From the NCBI GenBank assembly GCA_902806565.1, contig CADCXA010000025.1, positions 496,001-560,000 on the forward strand: a DNA stretch of 64,000 nt, read 5' to 3'. Origin of the DNA: Hypoxylon rubiginosum. Its lineage: Eukaryota > Ascomycota > Sordariomycetes > Xylariales > Hypoxylaceae. The position numbers were made by a program, and so were the translations under genes. Below the pieces are notes generated by a model that worked only from the letters and a program-made list of their open reading frames with translations, did no database searches and had not been told where the DNA came from. This document shows positions 13,105 to 24,168 of the stretch, one piece after another. Within the stretch, counting starts at the first letter, position 1. Each line of letters starts with the position of its first letter.

Positions 13105-14674
13105 ATGGATAACTAGCCTGGACTTGAAGTCACCTACTATGAAGCAGACATTCAAGTGGCATATCCACATCAGCAATGGCTATATCCGGTGCAGGGTGGA
13201 CAAGAAGAGCACAAGGAGGTGGTGCCGCAAGCAGGTACTATACCGGTAACGGGGGAACCACAAGCAGCTGCTATAGCGGAGGAAAGCAATTTGCCTCCTC
13301 ATAAGATAATTACAAAGAAAACTATACTTATCACAATTGCTTGCCTTCTCGTCGTCGTTGGAGTGGTCGTCGGTGCTGTCCTTGGGACCCAAAGCTCCCG
13401 ATCGTCATCGCCAACTACAACGGCAGCTCCTTCACCTAGGTAAGCTGATACGAAATCCTGCCTTGCCCACCCGAGTGATTACTCACAAGACCAAAAGCAG
13501 TCAACCCGAGTCCGGGTCCGGACAAGAGAATAGAACCTCGATTTCTTCGCCTGCCGAGATGACTGGCAGCCCTACAAGTGTATCACCGGGGCTCGCGCCG
13601 ACAGCCATCTCCTGGGGCCACCCGCACCTTGAAATATATGCTCTGACGAACAACAACACAAATTCGATATATCGAAAGTATCGCAATGCGAACGCGACAG
13701 GCGAGGGCGAATTCGAACCGGAAGGATACGATATGGAACTTATTGGCAGCAATATCGATGCCAGCTCAGCGCCGTCCATCGCCGTAAACGAACGCAGGGA
13801 GAACCCGACTACGAACCAGACCGAGGTCTTCATCAACGCGGAGGGCAGCTGCTATAACAATTGGCACATAGACAACCAGCTCTGGATCTGGTGGGGCCCT
13901 TGTTTCCTGGGCCTGTCCGTAGTCGGCGCTCCGGTCGTTGTGAAGTACAACGCCTCGGTCACTCTCGTGCAAGTGTTCTCCCTAGGCGCGGCGGACACGC
14001 GGCTCGCGGTCTATTACACCAGGTGGCGCGCTCGACAGGACGAGTATTCCGACCCGGCGCAAATCCCGGGACCCGACCTGCAGGACATGAAGCCCGCGGT
14101 GGTCGCGTGGAATGGCGACGACACACGGGTCGACATATTCGTCGTCGCCAGAGCCGATAACCACTTGCTACACGCGTGGTGGAGTGCGGGGAGCTGGTCC
14201 GAGTACGAGGATCTCCAGGGGTTCGTCACAACGCCTCCCGTGGTTGCATCACGCGCCCCGGGGATCCTTGACGTGTTTATTCGAGGGGGCGACGCCGGGC
14301 TTTGGCATATCTCATATAATGGAACATGGACCGGATGGACCCGTATCAGCAGTGACTCGAGAATTCGCGGCCAGCCAGACGCTGTTGCTGCCACGAGAAG
14401 CATCGTAGATGTGTTTGCCTGGAGAGAGGACGGTTGTTTATTGCATAAGAGCTTCGACGGTAATTCAGGCCGGTGGACACCAGAGCACGACTTTGAAGTC
14501 CTCGCCAGCGGTGAGCTTATCTCGAGTCCTCCCAACGTCGTAAGTGATGGAGAGGGTAGCATCCATGTCTTTGCCTATCGCAATCAGGACGAATTGATAT
14601 GGATAAGGCTGAACAGCGGATCTGTAGGGGAAGGCACCTATATGACCACATTGGCAAGTGTTCCTTATTTGTAA
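13105..14674 (+). CDS. Membrane-anchored PLL/fucolectin-like beta-propeller protein; 5' end damaged or unresolved
   Basis: Type II membrane protein with an extracellular sugar-binding-type propeller. The clear coding parts are 13117-13439 and 13501-14674, joined in phase across a 61-bp intron. The first exon encodes a hydrophilic cytoplasmic stretch and one membrane segment (ITIACLLVVVGVVVGAVLG), then a Ser/Thr/Pro stalk. The second encodes about 390 residues with repeated blades ending in aromatic words such as WWSAGSWSEY, YNGTWTGWT and FDGNSGRW, typical of the PLL-like/fungal fucose-specific lectin superfamily. Odd point: the first exon has no ATG after 13117. An in-frame ATG at 13105 is followed by a TAG at 13114-13116. 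Either the stop is a nonsense mutation, or the TAG is the acceptor of an unseen upstream intron, for which I found no convincing donor. Sugar specificity is unknown. Confidence 0.7.
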
Positions 14675-14913
14675 ATCATTAAAGCGACATGATAATATGA
14701 GGTGGAACATTAGAGAGTCATGATATATAAAGGTGAGGTAATGGGCACGCGAGATGATCTCTTTTGCGAAACTCACCAATGCACAGTCCAGTCCACGCAC
14801 TTGAAATGTCACTCCTAGAGGGATGTCGAATCTATGTACCTAGGTACGCATAGCAAGAAGAGTGAACGAAGTAAACGTTTTATATCATTGAATTTCCAAT
14901 ACAAGAACTCGCA

Positions 14914-16617
14914 TCACTGAGTTGATCCCAATAGCTCGTCAGCTATGGCCCGCCCGGCAGCCCTACCCGAGAATATACATCCTCCGAGGAACGTGCCCTC
15001 GAGCGAATTGTAGCCGTGAACACCGCCGCCGCCGAACCCTGCTGCCTCGCCCGCCGCGTACAGGCCGGGAAATTTCTCGCCGTCAGCTCTCATGACGTTG
15101 CTCTGGAGGTTGGTCTCGAGCCCGCCGAGTGTCTTCCGCGTTAGCAGGTTCATGCGCACCGCGATTAGGGGCCCGTATTTCGGGTCCAGCAGCTGATGCG
15201 GAGGCGCGACGCGGCTCCGGCTGTCGGGCCAGTAGTTGCGTCCGTTGCGGATCAGCATCACCTGGGCGTCTTTGCAGTAGCTGTTGACCATCTGGGCGTC
15301 GCGCGTCTCGACGACGTCCCTGATAGCTTTAGGATCGAGCAAGGGCCCGCCGACGGTCTTGGCTAGTTCGTTCATGCCGGCGACGAGGTCTTCGAGGTTG
15401 TCGCGGACGACGAAATCCTTGCCGTGCTTTTGGAAGTTCTGGACGGGAACCGTGCCTTTGGAGCTGAAGACTCGGTTCTTTATGACTTGCCATATGCTCT
15501 TCTCTGTCAAATCGGGGTTCTGCTCCGAGCCCGAGAGCGCGAACTCGCGCGCAATGATGGCTTGGTCGAGGATGAACCAGCTGTAATCGTAGCCCGTGCT
15601 GCATATGTACTTGAGTGTCGCTAAAGTATCGCAACCAGGATAGAGAAATGGTGGTAGTCGCTTGCCGGTCGCGTCTATCCAGAGCGATGAAGGTGCTGGT
15701 AGAACGCGGATTCCGTGGTCCGGCCAGATGGGGTTCCAGTTCTGCAACCCCTCGGTGTAGTGCCACATCCTATCGCGATTGACGAAATGAGCGCCAGCTT
15801 CCTCGGCGATCCCCACCATGCGGCCATCGACGTGTGCGGGGACACCGATAACGAAGTTCTCCGGTACCTTCGGACCAAGGCGATCCAAAGGCCACGCTTT
15901 CTTTACCGCCTCCACGTTGCCTCCAATGCCTCCAGATGAGATAATCACTGACGAACCGTGGAATTCGAAGTTCCCGACTACGGTCCTCGAAGTTTTTACC
16001 CCTCTAGGAGACTCGTCCAGCTCAAGGATCCGACCCTTAACACCGGTCGCTCTGCCATTCTCGTCGACTAATAATTCATCAACCATGTGCCTGAACTTGA
16101 ATTCCACAATCCCCTTCTTCTCCGCCTCCCTAACCGGCTCTGCGAATACGCGTACGACTTCCGGGCCGGCGCCCCAGGTAATGTGGAAGCGGGGAACCGA
16201 GTTCCCGTGGCCGTCGGCCGTGCCGTCGCCGCGCTCCGCCCAGCCGACGTTAAAAAGGAACCCGGCGCCGCGGTCCTTGAGGTACCTCTCCATGCCGTCG
16301 GCGGCGAAGTCGACGAAGGCCTCGGCCCAGCGGCGGGGCCAGACGTCCTCGCCGTCGAGGCGGTCGAAGCGCGCGGACCCGAGCCAGTCGCGCATCGCGA
16401 GCGCGCGGCCGTCGCGGATGCCGAGGCGGCGCTGCTCCGCCGAGTCGACGCAGAAGATGCCGCCCAGCGACCAGAAGGCCTGCCCGCCCAGGTTCTGCTC
16501 GCCCTCCTGGTCCACAATCAGGGTCCGCACGCCGCGCTGCGACAGCTCGAACGCGGCGACCAGCCCCGCGAGGCCCGCGCCCACGATGATGACGGGAGGT
16601 TTCTCGTCGCTCGCCAT
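14914..16617 (-). CDS. FAD-binding dehydrogenase (fumarate reductase/KstD-like fold)
   Basis: Intronless ORF of 567 aa with a classical N-terminal dinucleotide-binding motif (VIIVGAGLAGL, residues ~9-19) and a C-terminal FAD-closing region (GLYAAGEAAGFGGGG followed by HGYNSLEG). This arrangement belongs to the FAD_binding_2 superfamily, which includes fumarate reductases, 3-ketosteroid dehydrogenases and a large set of bacterial FAD-binding dehydrogenases of unknown substrate (COG3573-like). It most resembles the last group in length and motifs. There is no signal peptide or membrane anchor, so it is probably cytosolic. The 5' third is markedly GC-rich. Lack of introns among intron-bearing neighbours and a bacterial-type sequence raise the possibility of horizontal transfer. 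Substrate unknown. Confidence 0.85.
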   Translation of the reverse strand: MASDEKPPVIIVGAGLAGLVAAFELSQRGVRTLIVDQEGEQNLGGQAFWSLGGIFCVDSAEQRRLGIRDGRALAMRDWLGSARFDRLDGEDVWPRRWAEAFVDFAADGMERYLKDRGAGFLFNVGWAERGDGTADGHGNSVPRFHITWGAGPEVVRVFAEPVREAEKKGIVEFKFRHMVDELLVDENGRATGVKGRILELDESPRGVKTSRTVVGNFEFHGSSVIISSGGIGGNVEAVKKAWPLDRLGPKVPENFVIGVPAHVDGRMVGIAEEAGAHFVNRDRMWHYTEGLQNWNPIWPDHGIRVLPAPSSLWIDATGKRLPPFLYPGCDTLATLKYICSTGYDYSWFILDQAIIAREFALSGSEQNPDLTEKSIWQVIKNRVFSSKGTVPVQNFQKHGKDFVVRDNLEDLVAGMNELAKTVGGPLLDPKAIRDVVETRDAQMVNSYCKDAQVMLIRNGRNYWPDSRSRVAPPHQLLDPKYGPLIAVRMNLLTRKTLGGLETNLQSNVMRADGEKFPGLYAAGEAAGFGGGGVHGYNSLEGTFLGGCIFSGRAAGRAIADELLGSTQ

Positions 16618-17562
16618 GGTGATTTCCCGCTAATGAGCGTGCGTAAGCAGGTCAGAGATAGGTACCTAAGTGGGTAGGTATATACTAATTCATGCCTTAT
16701 GTCGGTAATTGGTGTGGGTAGCGAACGGAAGGGTTAAGCAAATGTTGGCGAAACATCGAGTGATTTCTTGGCTGGCATGTCGTCTTTGAAGGTCTCCCCA
16801 TTGTCAGCCCGAATGGCGGGGTTTCGTACGATACGCGGCAATTCCGGGGTGCATTTACAGGTGCATTTACAGTGGCGCGGCCCCTTTCACGTGGTGCCGA
16901 GGCCCCCTAGCTGTCGATCTCCAATCGAACGATGGGCCACTGAGGAAAATACTTTCTTCTCTTTCCCCGCACTAACAGACCTATATGCGCCTCCCCACGT
17001 AAATCTGTTAGTCCCTGGAATGGTTTGATGGCCCAGGTTCCTAACACGCCCTGTCTACAATCTTCCAAGATACCAAGGAGCATATACCAGCTCAAAACCT
17101 ACATGATTAAATGGGCATGGCTAAGCGAAACTGTTCATACTGGTTTAGGCATTCCTAAGGTAGGTAGGTAGATACGTAAGCGTTTTAGCATGCCAAATAA
17201 AATGAGAGCGAGAGGAAAAGTAAACCAGTGGGTTGTGAGGGCAATAAAGCTACATGTCACCTAACTCAAGAATTCACAATTATCGCCACTCGCTAACAAC
17301 TTTACAGGTGGATACGGCATCTAGGTTGATGGGGTAGTCACAAGAATAATTTTAGGTTGAAGTAGCATCAAGGACGTGAAAGATGTGATAGCCTCAACAA
17401 GTAAGAAATAAAGAAGAGAATGGAGAAGAAGAGGGAGAAGAGGAGGGAGAAGAGGGAGAAGAAAAGGGAGAGTGAATCCTGGATTGATTTTAGATGATTT
17501 CTGCAGCCTTCTCAGCAGTAGCTAAGAATAAAAGAGCCTCTCCTATCCCTTGATTCTCTCCC
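16618..17562. other. Intergenic region with purine-rich tract
   Basis: No supported gene. An almost pure A/G tract (units of gaagaagaggga type) occupies about 17405-17475, and aggtaggtaggta words lie at 16660-16680 and 17158-17172. It separates the FAD dehydrogenase promoter from the 3' end of the family A gene. Confidence 0.5.
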
Positions 17563-18116
17563 TTAGTGACCTGTCCTATCTCCCGTCTCCAAATAGGCCT
17601 TGAGGTCTTGTTCATACTTGACTTTCTCCTGGTCGAGGGTTTGTGCGTGCTCTTCGCCCTCCTTTCCCACGTTCCTATCCAGATGGCCAGGGGCTAGGAC
17701 TCTGATATCTCCCTCCTCCTTCCCTACTTCTGCCTCCCGCCTCCCTCGGCCTCGTTTCCACTGATATAGTTTCTCTCTCCAGCCTGTTATTGTATCGGCC
17801 GAGGCGAGAACATTGTACACCATGGTTGTTGCTGCCGTCAACAGCAGGATCGTGACCGGTCCGGTTTTCTCTGGTACTACCGAAAAGACCGGCGGAGACG
17901 GGACCACCGTAACATTAACTGTGGGTACGACGGTGGTCGTCACGATGGTAGTTACGGTGGTGGTGGCAGTGGTGGTGACTGTGGCCGGGGTACAAAGGCC
18001 GGCTATGATGGTTCTGCGATAATGATCATTCAAAATGCCATCCATAGACCGCCTAAGTTGTAAGAGATATATACTAACGTTGAGTCCGCAATAATGTTCA
18101 TCGTGGCCATGTCCAT
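17563..18116 (-). CDS. Family A, copy 1 (A1): small single-pass membrane protein, function unknown
   Basis: Exons 18116-18079 and 18013-17563 (minus strand) join in phase to 162 aa. The upstream ATG is preferred over the ATG at 18045 because the second copy at 23740-24168 has the same two-exon structure: a tiny first exon coding for an NII-x-x-ST word, then an intron at the same codon phase. The protein has a Thr/Val-rich N-terminal half (TTTATTTVTTIVTTT), one hydrophobic segment around residues 90-112 (GPVTILLLTAATTMVYNVL), a TI-x-GW word, a basic KRGRGRR patch, and a charged tail rich in Glu/Lys that copy 2 lacks. I do not recognise the family. Topology suggests a membrane protein with a Thr-rich extracytoplasmic part and a basic cytosolic tail, but there is no clear signal peptide. 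Confidence 0.65.
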
Positions 18117-19067
18117 GTCGAGGAGGTTGAATTTCTTCTTTTTTTCTATGATATTGAACGGTAATGTCTTATTGATGCCGAACAACAACCATAATCGTCA
18201 CAGTCTTGTAGTGGATCGCTCGCGATTCCCATTCGACAAGGCAATGTAAGAGAGTAAGTGCCCGACCTGATATTGTTCTATCTTTTGATTTTGATGGTGC
18301 AGCGGTTTGAAGATAGTGTTCTAAATCGCGGCAATGATATCTGTTGTTGATAACTTCAAGAGAATAGAAGAGGGGGGGGGAAGCCAAGCACAATATGTTA
18401 GGTAGTATTTCTGCAAAGTTTTGGGGGGGGGCTGAAACGGCAGCTTCAGTGTAATCCTCACAACATGAAGGAACCATCTGGTATTGCGTTTGACGGTGTG
18501 CCTACCCCTTGTAAAAAAGACAAAGTTTGGAATGATCGAGTGCAATTCTCTGCCTCCATACCTTACATGTAGTAATAACGCTCTTGTTTTTTCACTGTCT
18601 GAAGGGCAACTACTCAAAAACATAGCTGAGCCATTATTTCTATGTAGGAGGTATAGACCTAAGGAGACTTCGCATTGCAAGTTGCAGTCTACTCCCATAT
18701 GTACACTCGGTAGGCAGCTGTTAGGTTCATATCGCTCTTCTTGCAGCAACATACATACTTTCTAATCTATCATACGGTTGGCCTCGTGACATGGAGGACA
18801 ATATGTATGATCAGAATGCATTCATTACTCAAGACATCTCTTAACGAGTTTCATGACAATGGACTGATGACCAAATTGAATTTAATCTACCTAGAATGTA
18901 GGCAATTGACTTATGATAACTAATGACAGTTTAGTCTATATATTGCATAATCTCTCTCGACTCATCAACATATCTACCCTTCTTCCAAATCCCCGTTCGC
19001 TCTATTGAAGTAGATATATCCAATTAATGTACATTTAAATACCACCGTTCCATGCGGCATATTCTCG
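18117..19067. other. Intergenic region between A1 and B1
   Basis: No supported gene. The part upstream of A1 includes a block at 18448-18475 that, read on the minus strand, nearly matches 23472-23498 upstream of A2 (both contain GAGGATTACAC after a GTTCCTTCA word), so part of the upstream DNA was duplicated with the gene. G and C homopolymers lie near 18373 and 18423. A degenerate dispersed repeat lies at 18720-18794. Confidence 0.5.
18720..18794 (+). repeat. Degenerate dispersed repeat, copy 2
   Basis: Aligns with 2451-2520 over its whole length (shared gttaggttcat start and catacgg-t-g-cctcgtg end), with substitutions and short indels. Its last part also resembles 23319-23340. Confidence 0.5.
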
Positions 19068-19808
19068 TCAACAAGTACCCTCGTAGCAGCCGCAGTTCCA
19101 ACCTTCTTCATAGTGCTCGGGGTCCCAATCAATCGAAGCTGTTATAAGGCATGTGTCCCCCGTTGCATTGCGAGTGGTGCAAAAACACGGAGGCGGCGTT
19201 GAGACCACCTGCTGGGGCGGGGAGGGGCTGCGGAGGCCGACCTCTACAATGTCTACCATTTCCTGCAGTCGCCGGTTGACGCGACTCGCTCCGTTTTGGC
19301 CGCAAATGTCGTCGAGTATCGGACTTAGTGCGTCTAGTATCCGAGGGTTGTCCCCGATAAGCGATCCGGGCGCGGCGATGATCTGGTTGATGCCCCGGAT
19401 CGTATCGAGAACGGCAGAGAACGTGGCTTCGTCGGGGTTCTCTGGAATGGATTGCTCAAAGGTTTCGTACATCACTAGCCTCGTGAGCACCTTGTTCCAT
19501 GTCTCGTCCCCCCTAATGTCCCGCTTCGTAAACCGTTCAATTCTGTCGCAAATCACCTTGTCTTTGAGTGGACCGCATTTAAGACCCCGGTTCCTTCTCA
19601 CAGCGTTATTCACTATCTCCATCATCTCTTTGCGCCCAGGGGTTGAAGTATCCGGGCCAATAAATATGGGCCATTCATAGTCTGTCCTGATGGAATTCCC
19701 TCCTGTACTAGCCGCACCATGTCTAGCAGCAAGTACGGGCATAAAAATTGCCATCATCAGCAAGAAGCCGATGAATTTCGACTTGAACATATTGACTGTT
19801 GCGCTCAT
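19068..19808 (-). CDS. Family B, copy 1 (B1): secreted helical protein with Cys-rich tail, function unknown
   Basis: Single-exon ORF of 246 aa. The N-terminus has a hydrophobic signal-peptide-like stretch (FIGFLLMMAIFMPVLAA, residues ~13-29) with an A-x-A-type end, so secretion is likely. Residues ~60-200 form a hydrophilic, probably alpha-helical region with words shared with copy 2 (RRNRG, PLKDKV, DETWNKVLTRLV, VLDTIRGINQIIA, PGSLI, RLQEMVD). The last 35 residues hold several Cys (CFC, TC, CGC, C-terminal TC) and an NAT glycosylation sequon. The combination of secretion, modest size and a Cys-rich end is effector-like, but I recognise no known family. It lies on the same strand as, and upstream of, A1. 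Confidence 0.75.
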   Translation of the reverse strand: MSATVNMFKSKFIGFLLMMAIFMPVLAARHGAASTGGNSIRTDYEWPIFIGPDTSTPGRKEMMEIVNNAVRRNRGLKCGPLKDKVICDRIERFTKRDIRGDETWNKVLTRLVMYETFEQSIPENPDEATFSAVLDTIRGINQIIAAPGSLIGDNPRILDALSPILDDICGQNGASRVNRRLQEMVDIVEVGLRSPSPPQQVVSTPPPCFCTTRNATGDTCLITASIDWDPEHYEEGWNCGCYEGTC

Positions 19809-21278
19809 TTTTGCGGAAGTGTGGTGAATGAGATTTATAAAAGTTTTCTTGATATGTCTTCACAATGTAGTGAGGTATGACAGACACATAGAGTATGACC
19901 CTGGGGCAGGGCTTGCTTATATAGCCTCAAACTAGGGTACAATGACCTACATGATACTGAAATATACTCTGAAGTTTTCCTTAATTTTGAAATTTTAAAA
20001 CACCCATGAGCTATGGTGTCTGCTTAACGGTGTTCAAATTTGTATGGTTTGTATTACCCTTCACGTTATTTCGACGGACTGAAATGCAAAGGTTTCGAAG
20101 AAACCAATTAAAAGAAGTGACTCAAAGGTCTAATCTACCTGGCCTCGGGTAGGTAGTGATTAATGGGTTACGGGCTACATATGTAACTTCGCCGGCCTGT
20201 AGGGCTTTCGGACAGCAAAACGATGGGCGTGTACTTCTGCAGCGAAAGGGAAGAGACATAGCGTTCAGAGAAAAGTCAAATACAGTGTAGAGTTAATAGA
20301 TTGCATTACGCTGGAACTGTTCGAAGACAGGCTTTGATTAATATTAGGTAGGTTTTACAAGGCGATAAGGAAAACAACTGTACTGTTGCGCGAATAGCTA
20401 TGAACTGAGTAGAAGGTAAATGTATATTCACCTCCGCAATTTTCACTTAGCACCTAGGCAACTCGTCCCTTTAACGGGGGAGCAACTTGGCCGTGCTTTA
20501 CCAAGTATTTAATCTAGAAGGAAACTCTCTAGCCCGTCACTTTAGGCGGGAGTTTCGAATTAACAGGGTAATTACTATAACACAACCAAGTATTCTGACC
20601 TTAGCTACCTGTTTTACCTACTGAAATCTAGGAGTTAGGTCCACATGCGTCATCTCGGTGGATACCTACCTAGGTAGGTATTAGTGTGCCATTTCACCAA
20701 TGTTGTCGTTGCTGGGTCATTTAGGTACCCAGTAACTGAGCGGTGACCGGTACCTCCCAGCAGTTGACTTAAATAGCCCATTGGCAGCGCCTTACTTCAA
20801 CCTCCCCTTATGTCTCCCGGAGAGCCAAACCGGCCATTGGCTCAATGGGCAGAAGCAGGGGGCCAGAAATAACCCCACCGGGGTTTTTCGTAGCAGCTTG
20901 GGTTCGAATCTGCGGCAGGGCGGCAGTGGCCACTGCTCAGGTCAAATGCGCGCAGGTTGGAGTCTGGGCTGCGAGCTTTTTGCCAATTCTCTTAGCTCTA
21001 CGTCATATTTTTTTCCCTCTTTGTTTATCTAACAAGCCGCGGTTACTATCACAACTTGTCCAACGAGCCACGAGATAGAGGTCGCATGTTCAAATACAAC
21101 GCCTACGTACGTACCTAGGCAGTTTTGAACACGTGCGCTCAGCTTCCCAGTCAATTCTGATAGGCTTGCAGGTAGATACCCGTATTGTCATGAACTTCAA
21201 TTCGTTACCGCAAGAAATGCATGTAGATAGGCAAGTCCTAAATCCCGCTTTTTGCACTTGGTGAGGCCACAGCCCTTT
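19809..21278. other. Intergenic region with pol III-like boxes
   Basis: No supported gene. Contains palindromic acctacctaggtaggta near 20667-20684. A tRNA-like A box (TGGCTCAATGG, 20838-20848) and B box (GGTTCGAATCT, 20901-20911) are present, but acceptor and T stems do not pair, so no tRNA is called. ORFs at 20781-21078 overlap these boxes and have no coding character that I can see. Confidence 0.45.
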
Positions 21279-22602
21279 TTAATAGCCTCTCTTCCTACTT
21301 ACTCTATTCATAAATTCCTTGCCTTCACTCAACCTGTGGAGGTTGATATCTAAAATAGAGAGGAGACGTTGGTTGTAGCTCGTTGAGTTTCCACTGACGT
21401 GAGGCGTGATGATGATGTTTTTCGCGTCCCAAAGGGGGTGATCTTTTGGGAGGGGCTCTGGATCGGTGACATCGAGTGCGGCACCTCGGATCCAGCCCTC
21501 GTCGAGAGCTGTGATCAGATCACTGGTATTGATAACCGGTCCTCTTCCGATGTTGGTAACGTACGTCTTCTTGCTCTTGAGAATCTCGAATTGCGGCGCC
21601 GCGATCATTCCATGTGTCTGTGGCGTCAGGGGTACGGCTAGAACTAGAAGATCAAGGTCGGCGGATAAGAATTCGTGAACCTCTTCTGGTTTGGTGCCCG
21701 AAAACCATTTGGATGGCAAGACTCCCTCCGGGTCACCGAGTCCGGGAACGACGAAAGAATCGTCGCGACGCGACTCGGGAGTCGGCCTCGGTCTGTTCGT
21801 GTAGGCATAGACTTCCATGCCAATGGCCTTGGCTACCCGCGCTACTTGTCTTCCGATGCTCCCATATCCCAAGATTCCGCTACAGTACGGTAAGCCTTGG
21901 TGTTCAAGCTAGGTAGTTTAGGTATAGTGTGCGAAAATCGACTTACACTCGTTGGTGGACGGCATCTTGAGTGTCCGAGTCATCCCAGCTACGCTCCCAT
22001 TTATGTTCCTTTAGATTATCAAGGAAGCGCGGAACTAGCGGTACGTTAATGAGGATTTCATCATAAATGCTCCTTTTTAACTCAACTTACTGTTGTGCTG
22101 GAAGGCGAGGAATGTGCAAATGATCCATTCAGCAATCTGCGGTCTATCAACGCTTGAGTTAGTGCCATGCATTGATTACAACGCCCCATCGCATACCGAA
22201 ACTTTCGACTTACCCATGAACGCCGTTAGCCGTACAAAATGCAATATCCGTGTCCTTAAATAGCGGGTTGTCCAAGACGTAGTTGGCCCCGGCACTTTGA
22301 AGCTGGACAAGTTGTAGATTCGGCGCCGCTTCTTTAGTGGGGAACTTGGGGCCTGTGAGAAGAATCGTAACGGACTTCCAATCCTCTTCCGCCACATTAC
22401 TTGGAAGAGACTTTTCTTTCCATGTATCCCAATTGGAGTGCACCACCTCTAGTCCGGGAAAGGTCTTGCGCAAGTCGTCGACGTATCCTGCGGGCAGATC
22501 CCACGGCACGATCAAGAGTAGCTTGTGACCCTTCAAATCCTTATTTGGCGACATGTCTGTTATAGGTGTTCCTGATGGGTTATCGTACAGGATGTTCCTC
22601 AT
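21279..22602 (-). CDS. D-isomer-specific 2-hydroxyacid dehydrogenase
   Basis: NAD(P)-dependent reductase/dehydrogenase of 2-oxo/2-hydroxy acids. Exons 22602-22214, 22143-22091, 22034-21947 and 21879-21279 (minus strand) join in phase to 376 aa; all three introns are 56-70 bases with GTAAGT donors. The Rossmann motif GYGSIG is at ~181-186. The catalytic Arg is in NIGRGPV (R289), the Glu in DPEPLP (E318) and the His in TPHVSG (H337), so the R-E-H triad of this family is complete. The start at 22602 is the first ATG; a second in-frame ATG at 22554 is possible. Substrate (glyoxylate, hydroxypyruvate or other) cannot be read from sequence. The gene lies between the two A/B pairs and has no obvious relation to them. 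Confidence 0.9.
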
Positions 22603-23739
22603 GTTTCGGAGTTGCACCGACAGCTTGGTGTAGGATGGTATGGTATTTTGCAGTAAGTAGCGTAAACAAAGTGCTGAAATGATGTCGCTTGCGATGCTAG
22701 ACTAGACGTTCAATTCCCCGCTCCAATTGGCAGCTGTCGACATGGGCCGAATTGATGGCGCAATCGGAGCTGTTCGGACTGTACTGTGTATAAAAGGGGT
22801 AAATGAACGGCAAAGCCGAACTAACGCCGATCTCCCACTCCCCCTTAACCACAAATTCTGCAGAACGCTCGCACCACAGCTGAGCCAATGAAGCGTTCGC
22901 AACTATACCTACCTAATCTACCTGATAGGGTACGATATAGTTGTATGCCAAAATCCTCTCAAACCGAACAAGATATAGACACCAATACTACAATACAGCC
23001 ACAGTCCGCAATCCGGCAAAGCCGCTCAGAAGATCCTTAGATACGAAAAGAAAATCCCCAAGAATGGAACAAGAGGAAATCACCATGGATATTAGAATTA
23101 ATATCCTATACGAGTAAGGAGGGCGAAAGGGAGGAGGGGGGTTAACGAAGGAGGGAAGATGATAGAGGAAGGGCGGGAATAATGGAGGAAGTGGAATGGT
23201 GGAGGTGAAGGTGACGTAGAAAAATAGGTAGGTATCACTTGAAAGCATCCTACTCGCTAGACTCACAGATCTTCGAGAAATAACATACCTAGATAGTTGT
23301 TATACTACATGTACGTGTTATACGGTTGGACTCGTGGCACCAATATCATTGCAACCCGAAAACCGTTTCCCACATCATGCCTTCAAAAGTCATAGTAACA
23401 AGGAAATAAGTGAAGACCCGAGAAGGTGAAGGCAAGAAGATATGGGTAAGGACGCTGTCGAAATAGCTGATAGTTCCTTCAAGTCGCGAGGATTACACAA
23501 CGGAACTACCATCTCGGTGTTGAATTGAAGCAACAACACCTTCCAGTTTATAGAAATGCTGAGATATAGATCCAGAGACGGATACTTGGCCTTTTTCTCT
23601 TCTCCCTTTCTTGGAGTATCAACAACAAATACCATCATCACCATCATCATTGTTGTTGGTTTTTTTTTTGGCACCATTGGAGAATTACTCCCGAAATCAT
23701 CGAATTTAAAAAAAAAACCCCCCCATCTCCTCTCCCAAC
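22603..23739. other. Intergenic region between dehydrogenase and A2
   Basis: No supported gene. A purine-rich, slightly degenerate tract (ggagg/gaagg words) lies at about 23115-23215. A fragment of the dispersed repeat (tatacggttggactcgtgg) is at 23319-23338. A block at 23472-23498 matches the region upstream of A1. A pyrimidine-rich and poly-T/poly-A/poly-C stretch lies just before the A2 start. Confidence 0.5.
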
Positions 23740-24168
23740 ATGGCTTCTATAAACATCATTACCCACTCCACGTAAGTATATATCTATTAATATTAGTCTA
23801 TTGATGACATGTTGAATAACAATGATCGCAGTACCATAGCCATCGGGCATTGCACCCCGGCCGCCGTGGCCACCGTCACCACTACGGCTACCACCACCGT
23901 CACCACCACCATCATACCGATAGTCAATGTATCGGTCGTTCTCCCTCCGGCCTCGGCGCCGCCGCCGTTGTCGATCGTTTTCGAACAACGCGGCCCGGTT
24001 GCAATCGTCTTGATAGCAGCGGCAACGACGGCGGTGTACAACATCATCGGCTCGACCGAGACTATCCGGGGCTGGAGGGGGATCGTACAAAAATGGTATA
24101 GAGGGAGAGGGAGGCGGACGGTGGAGCAAGCAGAAGGAGTAAAGCAGGAGGGGGAGGAATCTATGTGA
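23740..24168 (+). CDS. Family A, copy 2 (A2): small single-pass membrane protein, function unknown
   Basis: Exons 23740-23771 and 23832-24168 join in phase to 122 aa. The intron uses a GTAAGT donor and a cgcag acceptor at the same position and phase as in A1, including the shared sequence word ATCGCAG before the acceptor, which confirms common descent. The product has the same plan: CTPA near the start, a Thr-rich stretch (ATTTVTTTIIP), a Pro-rich spacer, one membrane segment (GPVAIVLIAAATTAVYNII), TIRGW, then the basic RGRGRR patch. It ends soon afterwards and lacks the ~50-residue charged tail of A1. Open-frame conservation between two clearly diverged copies argues that the family is or was under selection. 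Function unknown. Confidence 0.65.

Noticed and set aside
22988..23266. 92-aa minus-strand ORF
   Set aside because: Pro/Ser/Phe-rich product of a purine-rich tract on the other strand.
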